Origin: Anabaena sp. 4-3
GTDB taxonomy: Bacteria > Cyanobacteriota > Cyanobacteriia > Cyanobacteriales > Nostocaceae
NCBI RefSeq assembly: GCF_001597745.1
Contig: NZ_LUHJ01000066.1
Location: 1 to 43,789 of the forward strand
Reading direction: 5' to 3'
DNA length: 43,789 bases
Made by a program: the position numbers and the translations under genes. Numbering within the stretch: position 1 is the first letter of the stretch; each line of letters begins with the position of its first letter. This document shows, in pieces, positions 1 through 8,732 of this stretch. The notes beneath the pieces were generated by a model, which was given only the letters and a program-made list of their open reading frames with translations, was not told the DNA's origin and ran no database searches.

Positions 1-52
1 ACTCCTGCTTCTCTACGAGACGCTGCGCGAACGCAGTGAGTGAGAGGCTTCT
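1..52. repeat. Dispersed GC-rich palindromic repeat (left-edge copy)
   Basis: The segment is GC-rich against an AT-rich background and contains a perfect small hairpin, CTGCG-cgaa-CGCAG at 23-36. The reverse complement of its core (CGTTCGCGCAGCGTCTC) recurs at 16360-16376, so it belongs to a dispersed family. It may extend to the left beyond the window. I see no coding potential. Confidence 0.6.
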
Positions 53-85
53 TTTTGTTTAAGCTAACTAGCGCAAAAACATCCA

Positions 86-129
86 TAACGGCAGATGAAA
101 GTTGCTTGTGCTGATTTCATCTGCCGTTA
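86..129. repeat. 15-bp perfect inverted repeat (stem-loop)
   Basis: TAACGGCAGATGAAA at 86-100 is repeated as its exact reverse complement at 115-129, with a 14-nt loop. It lies about 150 bp upstream of the tRNA promoter. No T-tract follows on either strand, so a terminator role is not supported. It could be a small mobile-element remnant or an RNA hairpin. Confidence 0.6.
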
Positions 130-281
130 CTGGAGTGCTTGTGATGATAGGCATCATTTCATTTTTTGCCCAGCTACTCCAGGGCGCGTTGACGCAACCC
201 ACCACAGGCATCGCGCTTCTTGAGTCTAAAGTCCAAACATGCCAATCAATAATTTATTTCCAAAATTTACTCTTAAACTAC

Positions 282-312
282 TTGACACTACCCAGGTACA
301 ATCTGCTATATT
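282..312 (+). promoter_or_regulatory. Sigma70-type promoter of tRNA-Gln
   Basis: A consensus -35 box TTGACA lies at 282-287. An AT-rich -10 region (CTATAT/TATATT, 306-312) follows at 18-19 bp spacing and ends 17 bases before the tRNA. The position and match make this the likely promoter for the tRNA gene. Confidence 0.65.
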
Positions 313-328
313 AATGATGTCGATGCTT

Positions 329-400
329 TGGGGCGTCGCCAAGCGGTAAGGCAGCGGGTTTTGGTCCCGCCATCCCTAGGTTCGAATCCTAGCGCCCCAG
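329..400 (+). tRNA. trnQ: tRNA-Gln (anticodon UUG)
   Basis: This is a full 72-nt cloverleaf. The acceptor stem TGGGGCG (329-335) pairs with CGCCCCA (393-399), and the discriminator base is G400. The anticodon stem GCGGG (354-358) pairs with CCCGC (366-370) around the loop 359-365, with anticodon TTG at 361-363. The T arm contains GGTTCGAATCC. CCA is not encoded. A consensus promoter precedes it. Confidence 0.96.
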
Positions 401-574
401 TTTTAAACAACAGATAATCAGCTAATTATATTATCAATGTTACTGATGTATTTGTCCAGTCGAAAAATTAGTTAATTACCATTTTGGGTTGCTGATTAAA
501 ACATAGCACCGGTTAACTCTTAGCCTGAGAGTGTCATTTATTCATGGTAAATATAAATTTGTTGCTTGATTATT

Positions 575-608
575 GTTGCTTGATTAATTTATCGTGTAAT
601 CAAGCAAC
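575..608. other. 12-bp stem-loop downstream of the 652-1131 gene
   Basis: GTTGCTTGATTA (575-586) and TAATCAAGCAAC (597-608) form a perfect 12-bp stem with a 10-nt loop. A further direct copy of the left arm begins at 561. It lies 44-77 nt past the stop of the minus-strand gene and may stabilise or end that transcript, but no clear U-tract follows. Confidence 0.5.
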
Positions 609-651
609 AGTTAAATGTTTGTATTTACTGATGGCTGTCAATAGCTAGAGG

Positions 652-1131
652 CTACTTTTCAGGTGATTTTAAAGCTTGATCTAATATTTGCCGGGCTTGT
701 TCGGCTTTAGTGCGTGCTTCTTGGTAACGTAGGTTAGCTTGAGCAAAGTTTTTGAGAACTTTAAAACCTTCTTTGAGGCGGTTAATTTCTTCTTCTGTGA
801 CTGATTGATCGGAAAATAGAACATCAACAGCCTTGCGAATTTCTAAAGCTTCGGCGCGTGTTTCTTGTACCTTTAATTTTAGTGTGGCGAGATTGCTGAG
901 AACTTGCACAGCTTGTGTAACACTATCCTCACCACTGGTGGAATCAGATGAGGGTTCTTTCACTTCTATTAATTGTTGAGGCCCAAATCCTTCTTCTAAT
1001 TCTGTAGGCAGTTTACCAGCATTCATCAGTTCTATCAACTGATCCATTGCTTTCTCACGGGCTTTGGCTGAATCTCTACCAGAAACAGTCAGGATGATGT
1101 CTGGACTTTGAGGGAGAGTGTACTGAACCAT
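652..1131 (-). CDS. Conserved-looking hypothetical coiled-coil protein
   Basis: A 159-residue acidic, soluble protein that I cannot assign to a family. The N-terminal 50 residues look like a compact alpha/beta segment (PDIILTVSGRDSAKAREKAMDQL). A Ser/Asp/Glu-rich linker follows at about 60-70. The remainder is predicted helical and rich in Ala, Glu, Lys, Leu and Gln, consistent with a coiled coil. There is no signal peptide or membrane segment. The start ATG (1129-1131) shares a roughly 190-bp divergent promoter region with the gene at 1318. Codon use resembles the neighbours, so it is very likely a real gene; function unknown. Confidence 0.75.
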   Translation of the reverse strand: MVQYTLPQSPDIILTVSGRDSAKAREKAMDQLIELMNAGKLPTELEEGFGPQQLIEVKEPSSDSTSGEDSVTQAVQVLSNLATLKLKVQETRAEALEIRKAVDVLFSDQSVTEEEINRLKEGFKVLKNFAQANLRYQEARTKAEQARQILDQALKSPEK

Positions 1132-1317
1132 ACATATTTAAGGCATTAATTTTGTTAATTAAGCAAGCTTAAACAACCTATTATAGCATGAAACAGTAGT
1201 AAAAATACGGAAAATATCGGGTTTGGCGATGATTTATCAAATCAGATTTAGAACTAGCCCAAAACCAAACTTTATACTTAAGGAAAGGCGAATAAATTTC
1301 GATAGGAGGGGCAAGCA

Positions 1318-2619
1318 ATGGCTCCCAATCCAATTATCATGCAAGCTGTGGAGAAACTGGGCTACCGAGTCACTGTTGGTGATGTGGCAACTCAGGCTGG
1401 ATTGAATGTAGCTGAGGCTAACCAAGGTTTATTGGCTTTAGCTACTGATGCTGGCGGACATTTGCAGGTAGCGGAATCCGGAGATGTGGTTTACCTGTTT
1501 CCCCGCAATTTTAGAGATGTTTTACGTAATAAATATTTACAGTTGCGATTGCAGGAATGGTGGCAGAAGATATGGGGAATTCTGTTTTACTTGATTCGCA
1601 TTTCCTTTGGGATTTTGTTAATTGCTTCTATTGTTCTGATTACGATAACCATCATCGTAATTATTACGGCGATGAACTCTAGTAGTGATAATGACGATCG
1701 CAGTAGTAATAGTAGTTTTGGTTGGGGCTTCTTTTATGTTCCCGATTTGTTTTGGTATTTCAACCCAAATTATCAAAATTACCCGCAACAACGGCGGCGA
1801 GGTAGACAAGACAACAGCCAGATGAATTTATTTGAGGCTGTATTTTCATTTTTGTTTGGTGATGGCAATCCTAATGCTCACTTAGAAGAACGCCGTTGGC
1901 AGGAAATCGCCGCAGTGATTAGCTCAAATCGGGGTGCAGTAGTAGCTGAACAAATTTCTCCTTATCTGGATGACATCGGTGCAGCATATCAACAAGAATA
2001 CGAAGATTATATGTTGCCTGTGCTATTAAGATTTAATGGACAACCAAAAGTTAGTCCTGAAGGACAAATTGTCTATTATTTCCCAGAGTTGCAGGTAAGA
2101 GCCAGCAGCAAACATCATCAGTCAGTGCCAGTATATTTAGAAGAGTTACCTTGGCGTTTCAGTGCTGCTAGTTCTGGGCAAATTATGCTGAGTGCTGGGT
2201 TAGGTGTGGCAAATTTGGTTGGTGCTTTGGTACTTGGTAGTTTATTAGCAGGTGGTGTAGTTGCGGCTGAGTTAGGTGGGTTAGTCGGTTTTGTGCAAGG
2301 AATTTATTGGTTGCTGTTAGCTTATGGTATAGGTTTTTTAGGTATACCTTTAGTGCGTTATTTTTGGATTCAACGGCGCAATAGTAAAATTGCTGCTCGT
2401 AATAGCGATCGCCTGTCTAGGGCAAGATTATTAACAAGTCCCAATCCAGCTTTACAGCAAAAAATTGATTACGCCCATCAGTTTGGAGCAGAAACAGTCA
2501 TTAGTAATGAAGACTTGGTGTATTCCACCGAAACAGACTTACTAGAACAGGAAGTTGAGCGTTCAGCACAGATTGATGCTGAATGGCAAAGGCGATTAGA
2601 GCGAGGGAGTGGGGAGTAG
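1318..2619 (+). CDS. Conserved cyanobacterial/plastid-type membrane protein of unknown function
   Basis: A 433-residue protein. Residues 1-70 resemble a winged-helix-like N-terminal domain. A strong membrane segment lies at about 86-118, followed by an acidic/serine loop and an aromatic/Arg/Asn-rich stretch. A soluble middle domain spans about 190-280 and a second hydrophobic region about 285-350, then a charged cytosolic tail. From memory it resembles an uncharacterised family shared by cyanobacteria and plant chloroplasts (Arabidopsis At5g03900-type); that link is recollection, not a search. The start is well supported: AGGAGG at 1304-1309 lies 8 nt before the ATG. The last codons and the TAG stop fall in a GGAGTAGGG repeat, so the C-terminal Gly-Ser-Gly-Glu may be repeat-derived. 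Confidence 0.8.
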   Translation: MAPNPIIMQAVEKLGYRVTVGDVATQAGLNVAEANQGLLALATDAGGHLQVAESGDVVYLFPRNFRDVLRNKYLQLRLQEWWQKIWGILFYLIRISFGILLIASIVLITITIIVIITAMNSSSDNDDRSSNSSFGWGFFYVPDLFWYFNPNYQNYPQQRRRGRQDNSQMNLFEAVFSFLFGDGNPNAHLEERRWQEIAAVISSNRGAVVAEQISPYLDDIGAAYQQEYEDYMLPVLLRFNGQPKVSPEGQIVYYFPELQVRASSKHHQSVPVYLEELPWRFSAASSGQIMLSAGLGVANLVGALVLGSLLAGGVVAAELGGLVGFVQGIYWLLLAYGIGFLGIPLVRYFWIQRRNSKIAARNSDRLSRARLLTSPNPALQQKIDYAHQFGAETVISNEDLVYSTETDLLEQEVERSAQIDAEWQRRLERGSGE

Positions 2620-2672
2620 GGGGAGTAGGGGGAGCAAAATGTGATGCCCAATGCCCCATGCCCCATGCCCAA
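2605..2672. repeat. Tandem short repeats (GGGAGTA-type, then ATGCCCC heptamers)
   Basis: A purine-rich run of GGGAGTGG/GGGAGTA units overlaps the stop codon of the upstream gene. It is followed by ATGCCCA/ATGCCCC heptamers at about 2644-2668, which run up to the stop of the convergent SpoIID gene. The array fills the whole space between the two convergent genes. Confidence 0.75.
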
Positions 2673-3821
2673 TTACTTGGCTTTAATTGGCGTTAAAGCG
2701 ACACCACGATAATAATGTCCTAAGATTTGCAGGTGGTTAGCACCACGTAAAGCTAAATTATAGGCTCCCCATTGGCTCATGCCTAAACCATGCCCAAAGC
2801 CTAAACCTTGGAGTACAAAACTACCATCTTCTCTCCTGATGACATTAAAACGGGTACTTCTGAGTCTGAGGGCGGTACGTACATCTTCGCCCTTAATGAC
2901 TTTTGTGCCTTTGTCGCCAACGATTCTTAAAGCTTTGACGCTGCGGAAAGGTGAGAAAGCTTCTGGAATGACATCTTTAACATTGCCTACACCAGAAATT
3001 CTGGCACTAATTTCCGCAGGGGTAAAGTTTCTTTCCCAAGAACATTCTTTAATATTTTGATCGTAATCTTGAACGGCTCGCAGGTAAGGCAGAGGATTAC
3101 CCCAAACATCTTCGACGTTTTCGGTGTGTCCTCCTGAACAAGCGTGGAAGACTGAGAGAATGAGATTATTGTTATAGGTGAGGACTTGCCCAGCCGTGGC
3201 ATCAACTGCGCTGTAAACTGCGGGAGATTCACTGCTTACCCCTTTATAAATTTGCCAACGATCTGGAGTGTCACCTAAATCGTAAACTGGGTTTTTACGC
3301 TGTTGTTCACGCTTGTAGAGGGCATAGGTACGGGCGGCGATCGCTTGAGCTTTTAGGGCTTCTTGCGGCCAGTTAGAACTCATTTCGCCACCAATGACGC
3401 TGTAGAGATATTCTTCTAAATCTACCCAGTTAACCACATCTAAACCTTTGTCTGTGGGGACAACCAAAGTTCTCCCCCGATACCAGCGATCGCCAATATA
3501 AACTAATCCTTCTTTTCCTGTGGGTTCAATCCAAAATAAACCAGACTGCCATTTATCTAAAGCCACACCGCCTGGAACAGCTTGGGCATAAAAAGCACTC
3601 ATCCCCGGCAAATTGCCCAGAGTGCGCCCACCACTATCTTTGACAATTGCGGTGGTATTACTGCCAACTTTGACTTGATTGACTCCCCTTTCAATGGCTA
3701 CACGCAAAATTACAGCAGCTTGAGCAGGAGCAACTAAAACTAGCCACAATAGGATACCTAACCACCAATGACGTATTTTAATCTGGGATAATAAAGAGCC
3801 TAATAACAGTTGGAATTTCAT
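2673..3821 (-). CDS. SpoIID/LytB domain protein, exported
   Basis: A SpoIID-type protein of about 382 residues. In sporulating bacteria SpoIID is a lytic transglycosylase and LytB an amidase enhancer; in cyanobacteria the family is thought to act on peptidoglycan. The family signature is clear: LEEYLYSVIGGEMSSNWP, then ALKAQAIAARTYAL, then a C-terminal GFGHGLGMSQWGAY motif. The ATG at 3819-3821 is chosen because it puts a signal sequence (basic n-region, then LGILLWLVLVAPAQAA) near the N-terminus. An ATG 14 codons upstream (3861-3863) is possible. Neither start has a good Shine-Dalgarno. It is monocistronic and convergent with the gene at 1318. Confidence 0.88.
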   Translation of the reverse strand: MKFQLLLGSLLSQIKIRHWWLGILLWLVLVAPAQAAVILRVAIERGVNQVKVGSNTTAIVKDSGGRTLGNLPGMSAFYAQAVPGGVALDKWQSGLFWIEPTGKEGLVYIGDRWYRGRTLVVPTDKGLDVVNWVDLEEYLYSVIGGEMSSNWPQEALKAQAIAARTYALYKREQQRKNPVYDLGDTPDRWQIYKGVSSESPAVYSAVDATAGQVLTYNNNLILSVFHACSGGHTENVEDVWGNPLPYLRAVQDYDQNIKECSWERNFTPAEISARISGVGNVKDVIPEAFSPFRSVKALRIVGDKGTKVIKGEDVRTALRLRSTRFNVIRREDGSFVLQGLGFGHGLGMSQWGAYNLALRGANHLQILGHYYRGVALTPIKAK

Positions 3822-4028
3822 GCTGATTATTTGATCACAAGTATTGTAGCTCTGGACTGTCATACCAATTCAAATGCTTGATGTTGGCAGAATTGGCATG
3901 ACATCCACAACTCAAGATCAGACAGTTCCTCTCAGGTAGAGGTTGCCACCTTCTCAATAATTATGCAATGGGTTCTAGTTTCTCTCCTGTGTACAAATCA
4001 GCAATTAATTTGTGAGATTTTTAAACAC

Positions 4029-4769
4029 TTATACTGAACGATAGGCAAGACGGAGACTTTGCACCAGAATCATCAAGGATGCGATCGCCATTAATCCACC
4101 CCAAAACCAATAAGGTAACAGCAAATATTTTTGCATCTGTGCTGTATCAGAAAGTCCTAACGAGCCAGCAGAGGCACTAAATAAATAATTTAGTTGGTGG
4201 TAGGTACTGATACAAGCTTGCACGCCTAAAAATTGAACAGCAAATCCTTGTATCCATCGGGAAGCTTTGAGGGCGATACCTAGAATCATCAAACCTAACA
4301 GGGGAATTGCCACTAATCCAAACCAGGAACGTACCCAAATTAATGTAGAAACTAATAAAAAACCCCCCAAAATTTTCAGACTTAGGGAGGCGGTTTTAAA
4401 ACTACGGGAAGCCAAAATCAATATTGCACCGGCAATTGGTGGCCCCATAGGGCCTGCTGCTGCCACTAAAGCCGGGGCGATCGGGCCTAGTGATAACCGA
4501 ATGGCGTAGGTGGCGACTCCTGAACCATTGCTAAAAATCTGTAGTTGTTTAAACTGCCCCCCTAATAATAAAGCCATCAAACCATGACCCATTTCGTGAA
4601 ACCATGTTGCTAGGATGCTAAAGGGGTATAAAATATAATCTCCTCCTGGGAATTGCCAGAGTATAGCCGTAGCGATCGCGGCTCCCACTAGCCAACTTAG
4701 CCCCATGCGTTCCACTACTGGCGGAGCTTCATGACTGAGTAAGGTGCCATCGTTCCCTGCTTCCTTCAT
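4029..4769 (-). CDS. M50-family (M50B-like) membrane metalloprotease homologue
   Basis: A 246-residue polytopic protein with about six hydrophobic segments. The zinc-binding motif HEMGH is at residues 58-62, at the end of the first long hydrophobic stretch, as in the M50B-like family. No PDZ domain is visible, unlike the RseP gene at 24728. A second conserved GP-rich hydrophobic segment (AAAGPMGPPIAGA, about 108-120) fits the family. It probably lies in the inner or thylakoid membrane; substrate unknown. It may have lost peptidase activity, since I do not see a clear third ligand of the NxxPxxxLDG type. Confidence 0.85.
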   Translation of the reverse strand: MKEAGNDGTLLSHEAPPVVERMGLSWLVGAAIATAILWQFPGGDYILYPFSILATWFHEMGHGLMALLLGGQFKQLQIFSNGSGVATYAIRLSLGPIAPALVAAAGPMGPPIAGAILILASRSFKTASLSLKILGGFLLVSTLIWVRSWFGLVAIPLLGLMILGIALKASRWIQGFAVQFLGVQACISTYHQLNYLFSASAGSLGLSDTAQMQKYLLLPYWFWGGLMAIASLMILVQSLRLAYRSV

Positions 4770-4880
4770 ATTTCAAATTCCTCAGCGTAATTACCCGAAT
4801 TACTGGTATTTTTATTCTAATCCGAGGCGGCAGTGGGCAGGGGAGCGGAGAGAGAGCAGAGGGAGCAGAGGAGAAAAGCT

Positions 4881-4917
4881 AATGACTAATGCCCAATCCC
4901 CAATCCCCAATCCCTAT
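4881..4917. repeat. STRR1-type heptamer array (CCCCAAT)
   Basis: One or two TGACTAA units are followed by about three CCCCAAT units, ending exactly at the stop codon of the minus-strand DUF4330 gene. CCCCA(A/G)T matches the STRR1 class described in filamentous cyanobacteria. On the minus strand the TAG stop of that gene is joined to this array. Confidence 0.8.
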
Positions 4918-5450
4918 TTTTTATTGTCTAATCTGATATCAATAACAGAAGCATTGAAGTTATAATTGAAACCTTCCAACTCAAAAGGCATCCCAATTTT
5001 TACTTTACTGTTACCTAAAACTGGGCCATTGTCAGTTACTTGTGCCTTACCTTCTAAAGTCAAAAGCATATCGGTACTAAAGTTATTACTTCTGGGATCT
5101 GGTAACTCTTTGACAGTTCCATCTGGTTGGCCTACTGTTAGCATTCTGGGTAGAATTTGGACAGATTTGATGCCAATTTGACCATAGGGCTGATTACGGA
5201 TAATCACATTAGTTTTACCGCCTTTCTCAAAACCTTGATCAAATAACCGTTGAGTATCGCGCACATTCAAACCGCGAACTACTAAATCTACTTCTATAGG
5301 AACTGTTTTTGTACCTACCTGAGCCACAGAACCAGTAGTACCAGGAAAGACAAAAATTCCCACTATAACTAACAAAATCACTAGCCCAGCAAATAAGTCA
5401 AGGATGTTGATTTTGCCGAATAAGCGACCTTTGGAATCTAAAATAGCCAT
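4914..5450 (-). CDS. DUF4330 domain protein, membrane-anchored
   Basis: A 178-residue protein with a single N-terminal membrane anchor (INILDLFAGLVILLVIVGIFVF) preceded by MAILDSKGRLFGK, the typical DUF4330 opening. The rest is a beta-rich extracytoplasmic domain with repeated V-x-I/L strands. The ATG at 5448-5450 is preferred because the family begins there; the upstream ATG (5463-5465) adds only MEKLF. Function is unknown. The stop codon lies in the CCCCAAT array. Confidence 0.85.
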   Translation of the reverse strand: MAILDSKGRLFGKINILDLFAGLVILLVIVGIFVFPGTTGSVAQVGTKTVPIEVDLVVRGLNVRDTQRLFDQGFEKGGKTNVIIRNQPYGQIGIKSVQILPRMLTVGQPDGTVKELPDPRSNNFSTDMLLTLEGKAQVTDNGPVLGNSKVKIGMPFELEGFNYNFNASVIDIRLDNKK

Positions 5451-5713
5451 AAATAATTTTTCCAAATCAAAGCAGAGTAATTGATTTTAGCAATAAGTTT
5501 TCTGAGGTAAGTAGCAACTCTTCCCCTAGGATGAAAATTACAATTAACTGGCAGTCCGAGTTATGCGACAGTCTATCACAAGTTGGAATATTCGGAATGG
5601 GATAGACTCTGCTCAATTTCTACTATTTAATACTTAATTCCAGAATGCAACTAAGTAAACATAAATACGTCATATTACTTGTAGTTTTGATGTTGTTCTG
5701 CACTCATTAGATT

Positions 5714-6571
5714 ATGGCTAACAGAAGAACCTGGCTGGCAAACTACCATATTTGGCGGCGACGTTGGTTTTATCCGTTAATTTCCGTGATAGTTGCTGTG
5801 AGTTTGTGCTTGACTACACCTTTACCTGGACGGGCTATAGATTTACTGCCGCTATTATTCCGGGGAGCGCAAATACTCCAACTATCAAATATATCTGATC
5901 GCCAGGAAGTGGAACTTGGCCAGCAAATGAATCAGGAATTGCGAGCTAGTGAAATCAAGCTTTACAATAATGCGGAAATTAATCGTTATGTGGTAGAAAT
6001 TGGCCGGCGCATTGTAGCTAATAGCGATCGCCCCAATCTACCAGCGACATTTCAGGTAGTCCAAGGTAATCAGATCAATGCTTTTGCCACTTTGGGCGGA
6101 TTCATTTATGTTTATACAGGTTTAATAGAAACCGCAGAAAATGAAGCGGAACTAGCCAGCGTGATTGCTCATGAATGGGGGCATATTAGCGGTAAACATT
6201 TAATCAAACAGATGCGCCAGAAAGCACTCGCTAGTGGTGTAGCCTCAGTCACAGGTTTAGATCGCAATACAGCCGTGAATATTGGTGTAGAACTCGCACT
6301 TAACCGTCCCCGCAGTCGTCAAGATGAATATGATGCTGATAGAAGAGGGTTAAGAACTTTGACAAGGGCTGGTTATGCTCCCTCGGCGATGGTGACATTT
6401 ATGGAGAAGTTATTGAAAACTAGGGGTTCTGTCCCCACATTTTTAAGCACTCACCCGGCAACAAACGACCGCATTGATGCCTTGCAACGTGCTATCAATA
6501 ATCTACCTAGTAATGGCCGTGACGGATTGGATAATGCTGCCTATCGCGCTAAAATCCGACCATTGTTATAG
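5714..6571 (+). CDS. M48-family zinc metalloprotease (BepA/LoiP-like), exported
   Basis: A 285-residue protein. A basic N-terminus (RRRW) and hydrophobic segment at about 19-40 indicate export. The zinc site is intact: HEWGH at 153-157 and the third ligand Glu205 in QDEYDADRRG. The STHPATNDRI motif near the C-terminus is typical of periplasmic M48 enzymes. Members degrade or refold misassembled outer-membrane and periplasmic proteins, which is the likely role here. No TPR domain follows, so it is a minimal form. It ends 16 bp from the convergent phosphoesterase gene. Confidence 0.92.
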   Translation: MANRRTWLANYHIWRRRWFYPLISVIVAVSLCLTTPLPGRAIDLLPLLFRGAQILQLSNISDRQEVELGQQMNQELRASEIKLYNNAEINRYVVEIGRRIVANSDRPNLPATFQVVQGNQINAFATLGGFIYVYTGLIETAENEAELASVIAHEWGHISGKHLIKQMRQKALASGVASVTGLDRNTAVNIGVELALNRPRSRQDEYDADRRGLRTLTRAGYAPSAMVTFMEKLLKTRGSVPTFLSTHPATNDRIDALQRAINNLPSNGRDGLDNAAYRAKIRPLL

Positions 6572-6587
6572 AATTTTAGGTTTTCTA

Positions 6588-7346
6588 TCACGCTCGTTGC
6601 TTATTGCGGCGAGCAATTATTTGCTCTGGCTGCACTTCAACTACAGCTTCAGCTAAGGAAAGGGTACGTAAACTGTTTGTAAAAACGTTAGCTTGATAAA
6701 TTAAGTTATTTGTAAGATCAAATCCAGTCAACCAGCCGCTACGAGGATGGTATGCACCAGTATCTATATCTAGCCATCCCCTTCCCTGTGCTAATTGCCC
6801 AGGATTCACACCAGGGAAAGTAAAGGTAATGGTATGACCAATAATCACCAGTTTATCAGGAAAATATGCTTCTTCGATAGTGTGAAATGGTTCACGTATC
6901 CAGCAGAATTGTTCCGCCGTTTGTTTGGCTAGCGGTATTTTTGGGTCTAAACCAGCATGAGTTAACCACACATTTCCTAAATCAATATAGGTGGGCAAAG
7001 TCTCCAACCAATCTATATGTTCTTGGGGAATGGTTTGATTTGGGTAGCTGTCTATTGTTGCTTGTCCGCCACTGTGTAGCCATGCTTGCACTAATGGCAT
7101 GGGAACATTTTCATTACTGAGAATATTTAATAACATCTGCTCGTGGTTGCCCAAGAGACATTGATAATTATGTTGTATGACCAAATCAATCACATGATAG
7201 CTCTGAGGCCCGCGATCAATTAAGTCTCCTAAAAAATAAACTTGATCATCAAAAGCGGGAGCGATCGCTTCTAACAAAGTCATCAATCCTTCGTAGTAAC
7301 CATGCACATCCCCAATAACTATTTGACGTTGCCTATTTTCGCTCAT
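6588..7346 (-). CDS. Metallophosphoesterase, PPP (serine/threonine phosphatase) type
   Basis: A 252-residue cytosolic enzyme with the full PPP signature: GDVHG at 12-16, GDLIDRG at 40-46 and GNHE at 66-69. Later histidines in WLTHAGLDP and IIGHT complete the two-metal centre. The size and motifs match bacterial PrpA/PrpB-like or ApaH-like phosphatases. The substrate (phosphoprotein or dinucleoside polyphosphate) cannot be decided from sequence. It is monocistronic. Confidence 0.9.
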   Translation of the reverse strand: MSENRQRQIVIGDVHGYYEGLMTLLEAIAPAFDDQVYFLGDLIDRGPQSYHVIDLVIQHNYQCLLGNHEQMLLNILSNENVPMPLVQAWLHSGGQATIDSYPNQTIPQEHIDWLETLPTYIDLGNVWLTHAGLDPKIPLAKQTAEQFCWIREPFHTIEEAYFPDKLVIIGHTITFTFPGVNPGQLAQGRGWLDIDTGAYHPRSGWLTGFDLTNNLIYQANVFTNSLRTLSLAEAVVEVQPEQIIARRNKQRA

Positions 7347-7515
7347 CGGCTCTTAGCTGAAATCAATAGCTTAATACGTTTGCTACAGTGTAAGCTGTCG
7401 GAATTCCGCAAATAAATGTAAAACTACTTGAATAATGTAAATTTATTGTAGTTTCTATTTGAGAAATTTGATAAAATTTAGGTATTTATTTGATTGCGGA
7501 ACTGCCAAAACTACG

Positions 7516-7806
7516 ATGTCTGATCAGTTTTCTCCTGAAATTAGCACACGCATCTGTAACCACATGAACGAGGATCATGCCAATGCCGTGCTTCTTTATG
7601 CACAGGTTTTCGGTGAAATCACTCAGGCGACAGCAGCACAAATGCTATCCATTGATGCTCAGGGTATGGAGTTAACCGCACAAGTTAATGGGGAAACTGT
7701 ACCCGTCCGTGTTCCCTTTGATCATGTTTTGGTAGATGCCGAAGATGCTCATCATACTCTGATTGCAATGGTGAAGCAAGCTAGGGTTAATCAGCAAACT
7801 CAATAA
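7516..7806 (+). CDS. DUF2470 domain protein (HugZ C-terminal-like)
   Basis: A 96-residue protein that is almost entirely a DUF2470 domain, with ICNHMNEDHANAVLLYAQ near the start and a conserved DAEDAHHTLIAMVKQAR end. The domain is found at the C-terminus of haem-utilisation (HugZ-like) proteins and alone in cyanobacteria and plastids, and has been linked to haem or tetrapyrrole binding. The ATG at 7516 is chosen because the domain starts right after it; the frame is open upstream to a TTG at 7459, but that extension is not domain-like. It is convergent with the Tab2-like gene. Confidence 0.85.
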   Translation: MSDQFSPEISTRICNHMNEDHANAVLLYAQVFGEITQATAAQMLSIDAQGMELTAQVNGETVPVRVPFDHVLVDAEDAHHTLIAMVKQARVNQQTQ

Positions 7807-7854
7807 TTGTTTACTATTTAAAATTATGGTGTTTGATTGTTGTTAATTGCTCAA

Positions 7855-8652
7855 TTAATCTTCAGATTGCAATAACCAAACACCACTGTAAGTCATACCA
7901 GAATCGTCAGGTTGTACGATTAAAAAGTGTAGTCCTCGGCTTTGTTGTTTACGTTGTTCATAAGCTTTCGCCGCAGTTGCTACTTCTGCATTTTCAAAAG
8001 TAACAACAATCCATCTATCTACTAAACCTGCTTCTAGTATCAAGCCATCCGGCGCACCAGCTATGTAATTTAATGCTACAGGATGGGTTTGTTGTATCCA
8101 TTGGGCTAGACGTAGCGATCGCCTACCTCCATAAATTACCACGCCAGGAACGGCAACGGTTGAGGCTAACCCCAGATTAATCGGTTGTAGAGATTCTGGT
8201 ACAGATAATATGGGAATCGGGCGATCGCTAAATAAATCTACCAAATCACCAGCCGCAATAGTTGCAAACCGCCACTCTTCCCCCCATAAATTGTCCGGTA
8301 ATGGTGCTGGGGGTGGTTTATCTATGGCTAAAGGATATTGTTTTTCCCGTAACCATTGCTTTAAAGCTGAAGTCCGACGGTGAGGTTGAACAGTAATACC
8401 TAAATTTCGCCCAGCTACTTCCATTAAACTCAAAGATTGAGGACGAAACACCTGGATAACATCTGGTAGGTTTTCACCAGCCGCTTGTTGAATTTGAGCA
8501 GTAACCCAACTAGAATTAGCTTCTGACTGGGGACAGGTAGCGACATACTCAAAACTGCGATTTGCGTCACAAATCAACAACTCCCATAATACCTGTCCTG
8601 TTGCATCTTGTTGGGGACTACGATAAAAATCAGCTTGCCAAACCAGACTCAT
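7855..8652 (-). CDS. Tab2/Atab2-family RNA-binding protein
   Basis: A 265-residue soluble protein with the family hallmarks: an N-terminal W-Q-A-D-F-Y-R and WELLICD segment, a central PLPDNLWGEEWRFA region and a C-terminal SGVWLLQ motif. In Chlamydomonas Tab2 and Arabidopsis Atab2 it is needed for translation of psaB and photosystem I accumulation. The cyanobacterial homologue is assumed to act on photosystem mRNA or assembly. This is a confident family call; the molecular role in this organism is inference. No operon partner is visible. Confidence 0.92.
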   Translation of the reverse strand: MSLVWQADFYRSPQQDATGQVLWELLICDANRSFEYVATCPQSEANSSWVTAQIQQAAGENLPDVIQVFRPQSLSLMEVAGRNLGITVQPHRRTSALKQWLREKQYPLAIDKPPPAPLPDNLWGEEWRFATIAAGDLVDLFSDRPIPILSVPESLQPINLGLASTVAVPGVVIYGGRRSLRLAQWIQQTHPVALNYIAGAPDGLILEAGLVDRWIVVTFENAEVATAAKAYEQRKQQSRGLHFLIVQPDDSGMTYSGVWLLQSED

Positions 8653-8732
8653 GAATTGCCCTGTTCCTTACAGCCTATTTGATGCCTCATTTAACTATTA
8701 CCATAGTTTGTAGTCAAGGCTTCAGGCTTGTG

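Noticed and set aside
102-314. 70-codon open frame upstream of tRNA-Gln
   Set aside because: TTG start, no ribosome binding site, and it runs through an inverted repeat and the tRNA promoter.
8653-8732. CAAGGCTTCAGGCTTG as a terminator between fghA and the Tab2-like gene
   Set aside because: Only four base pairs hold before a mismatch and no T-run follows.
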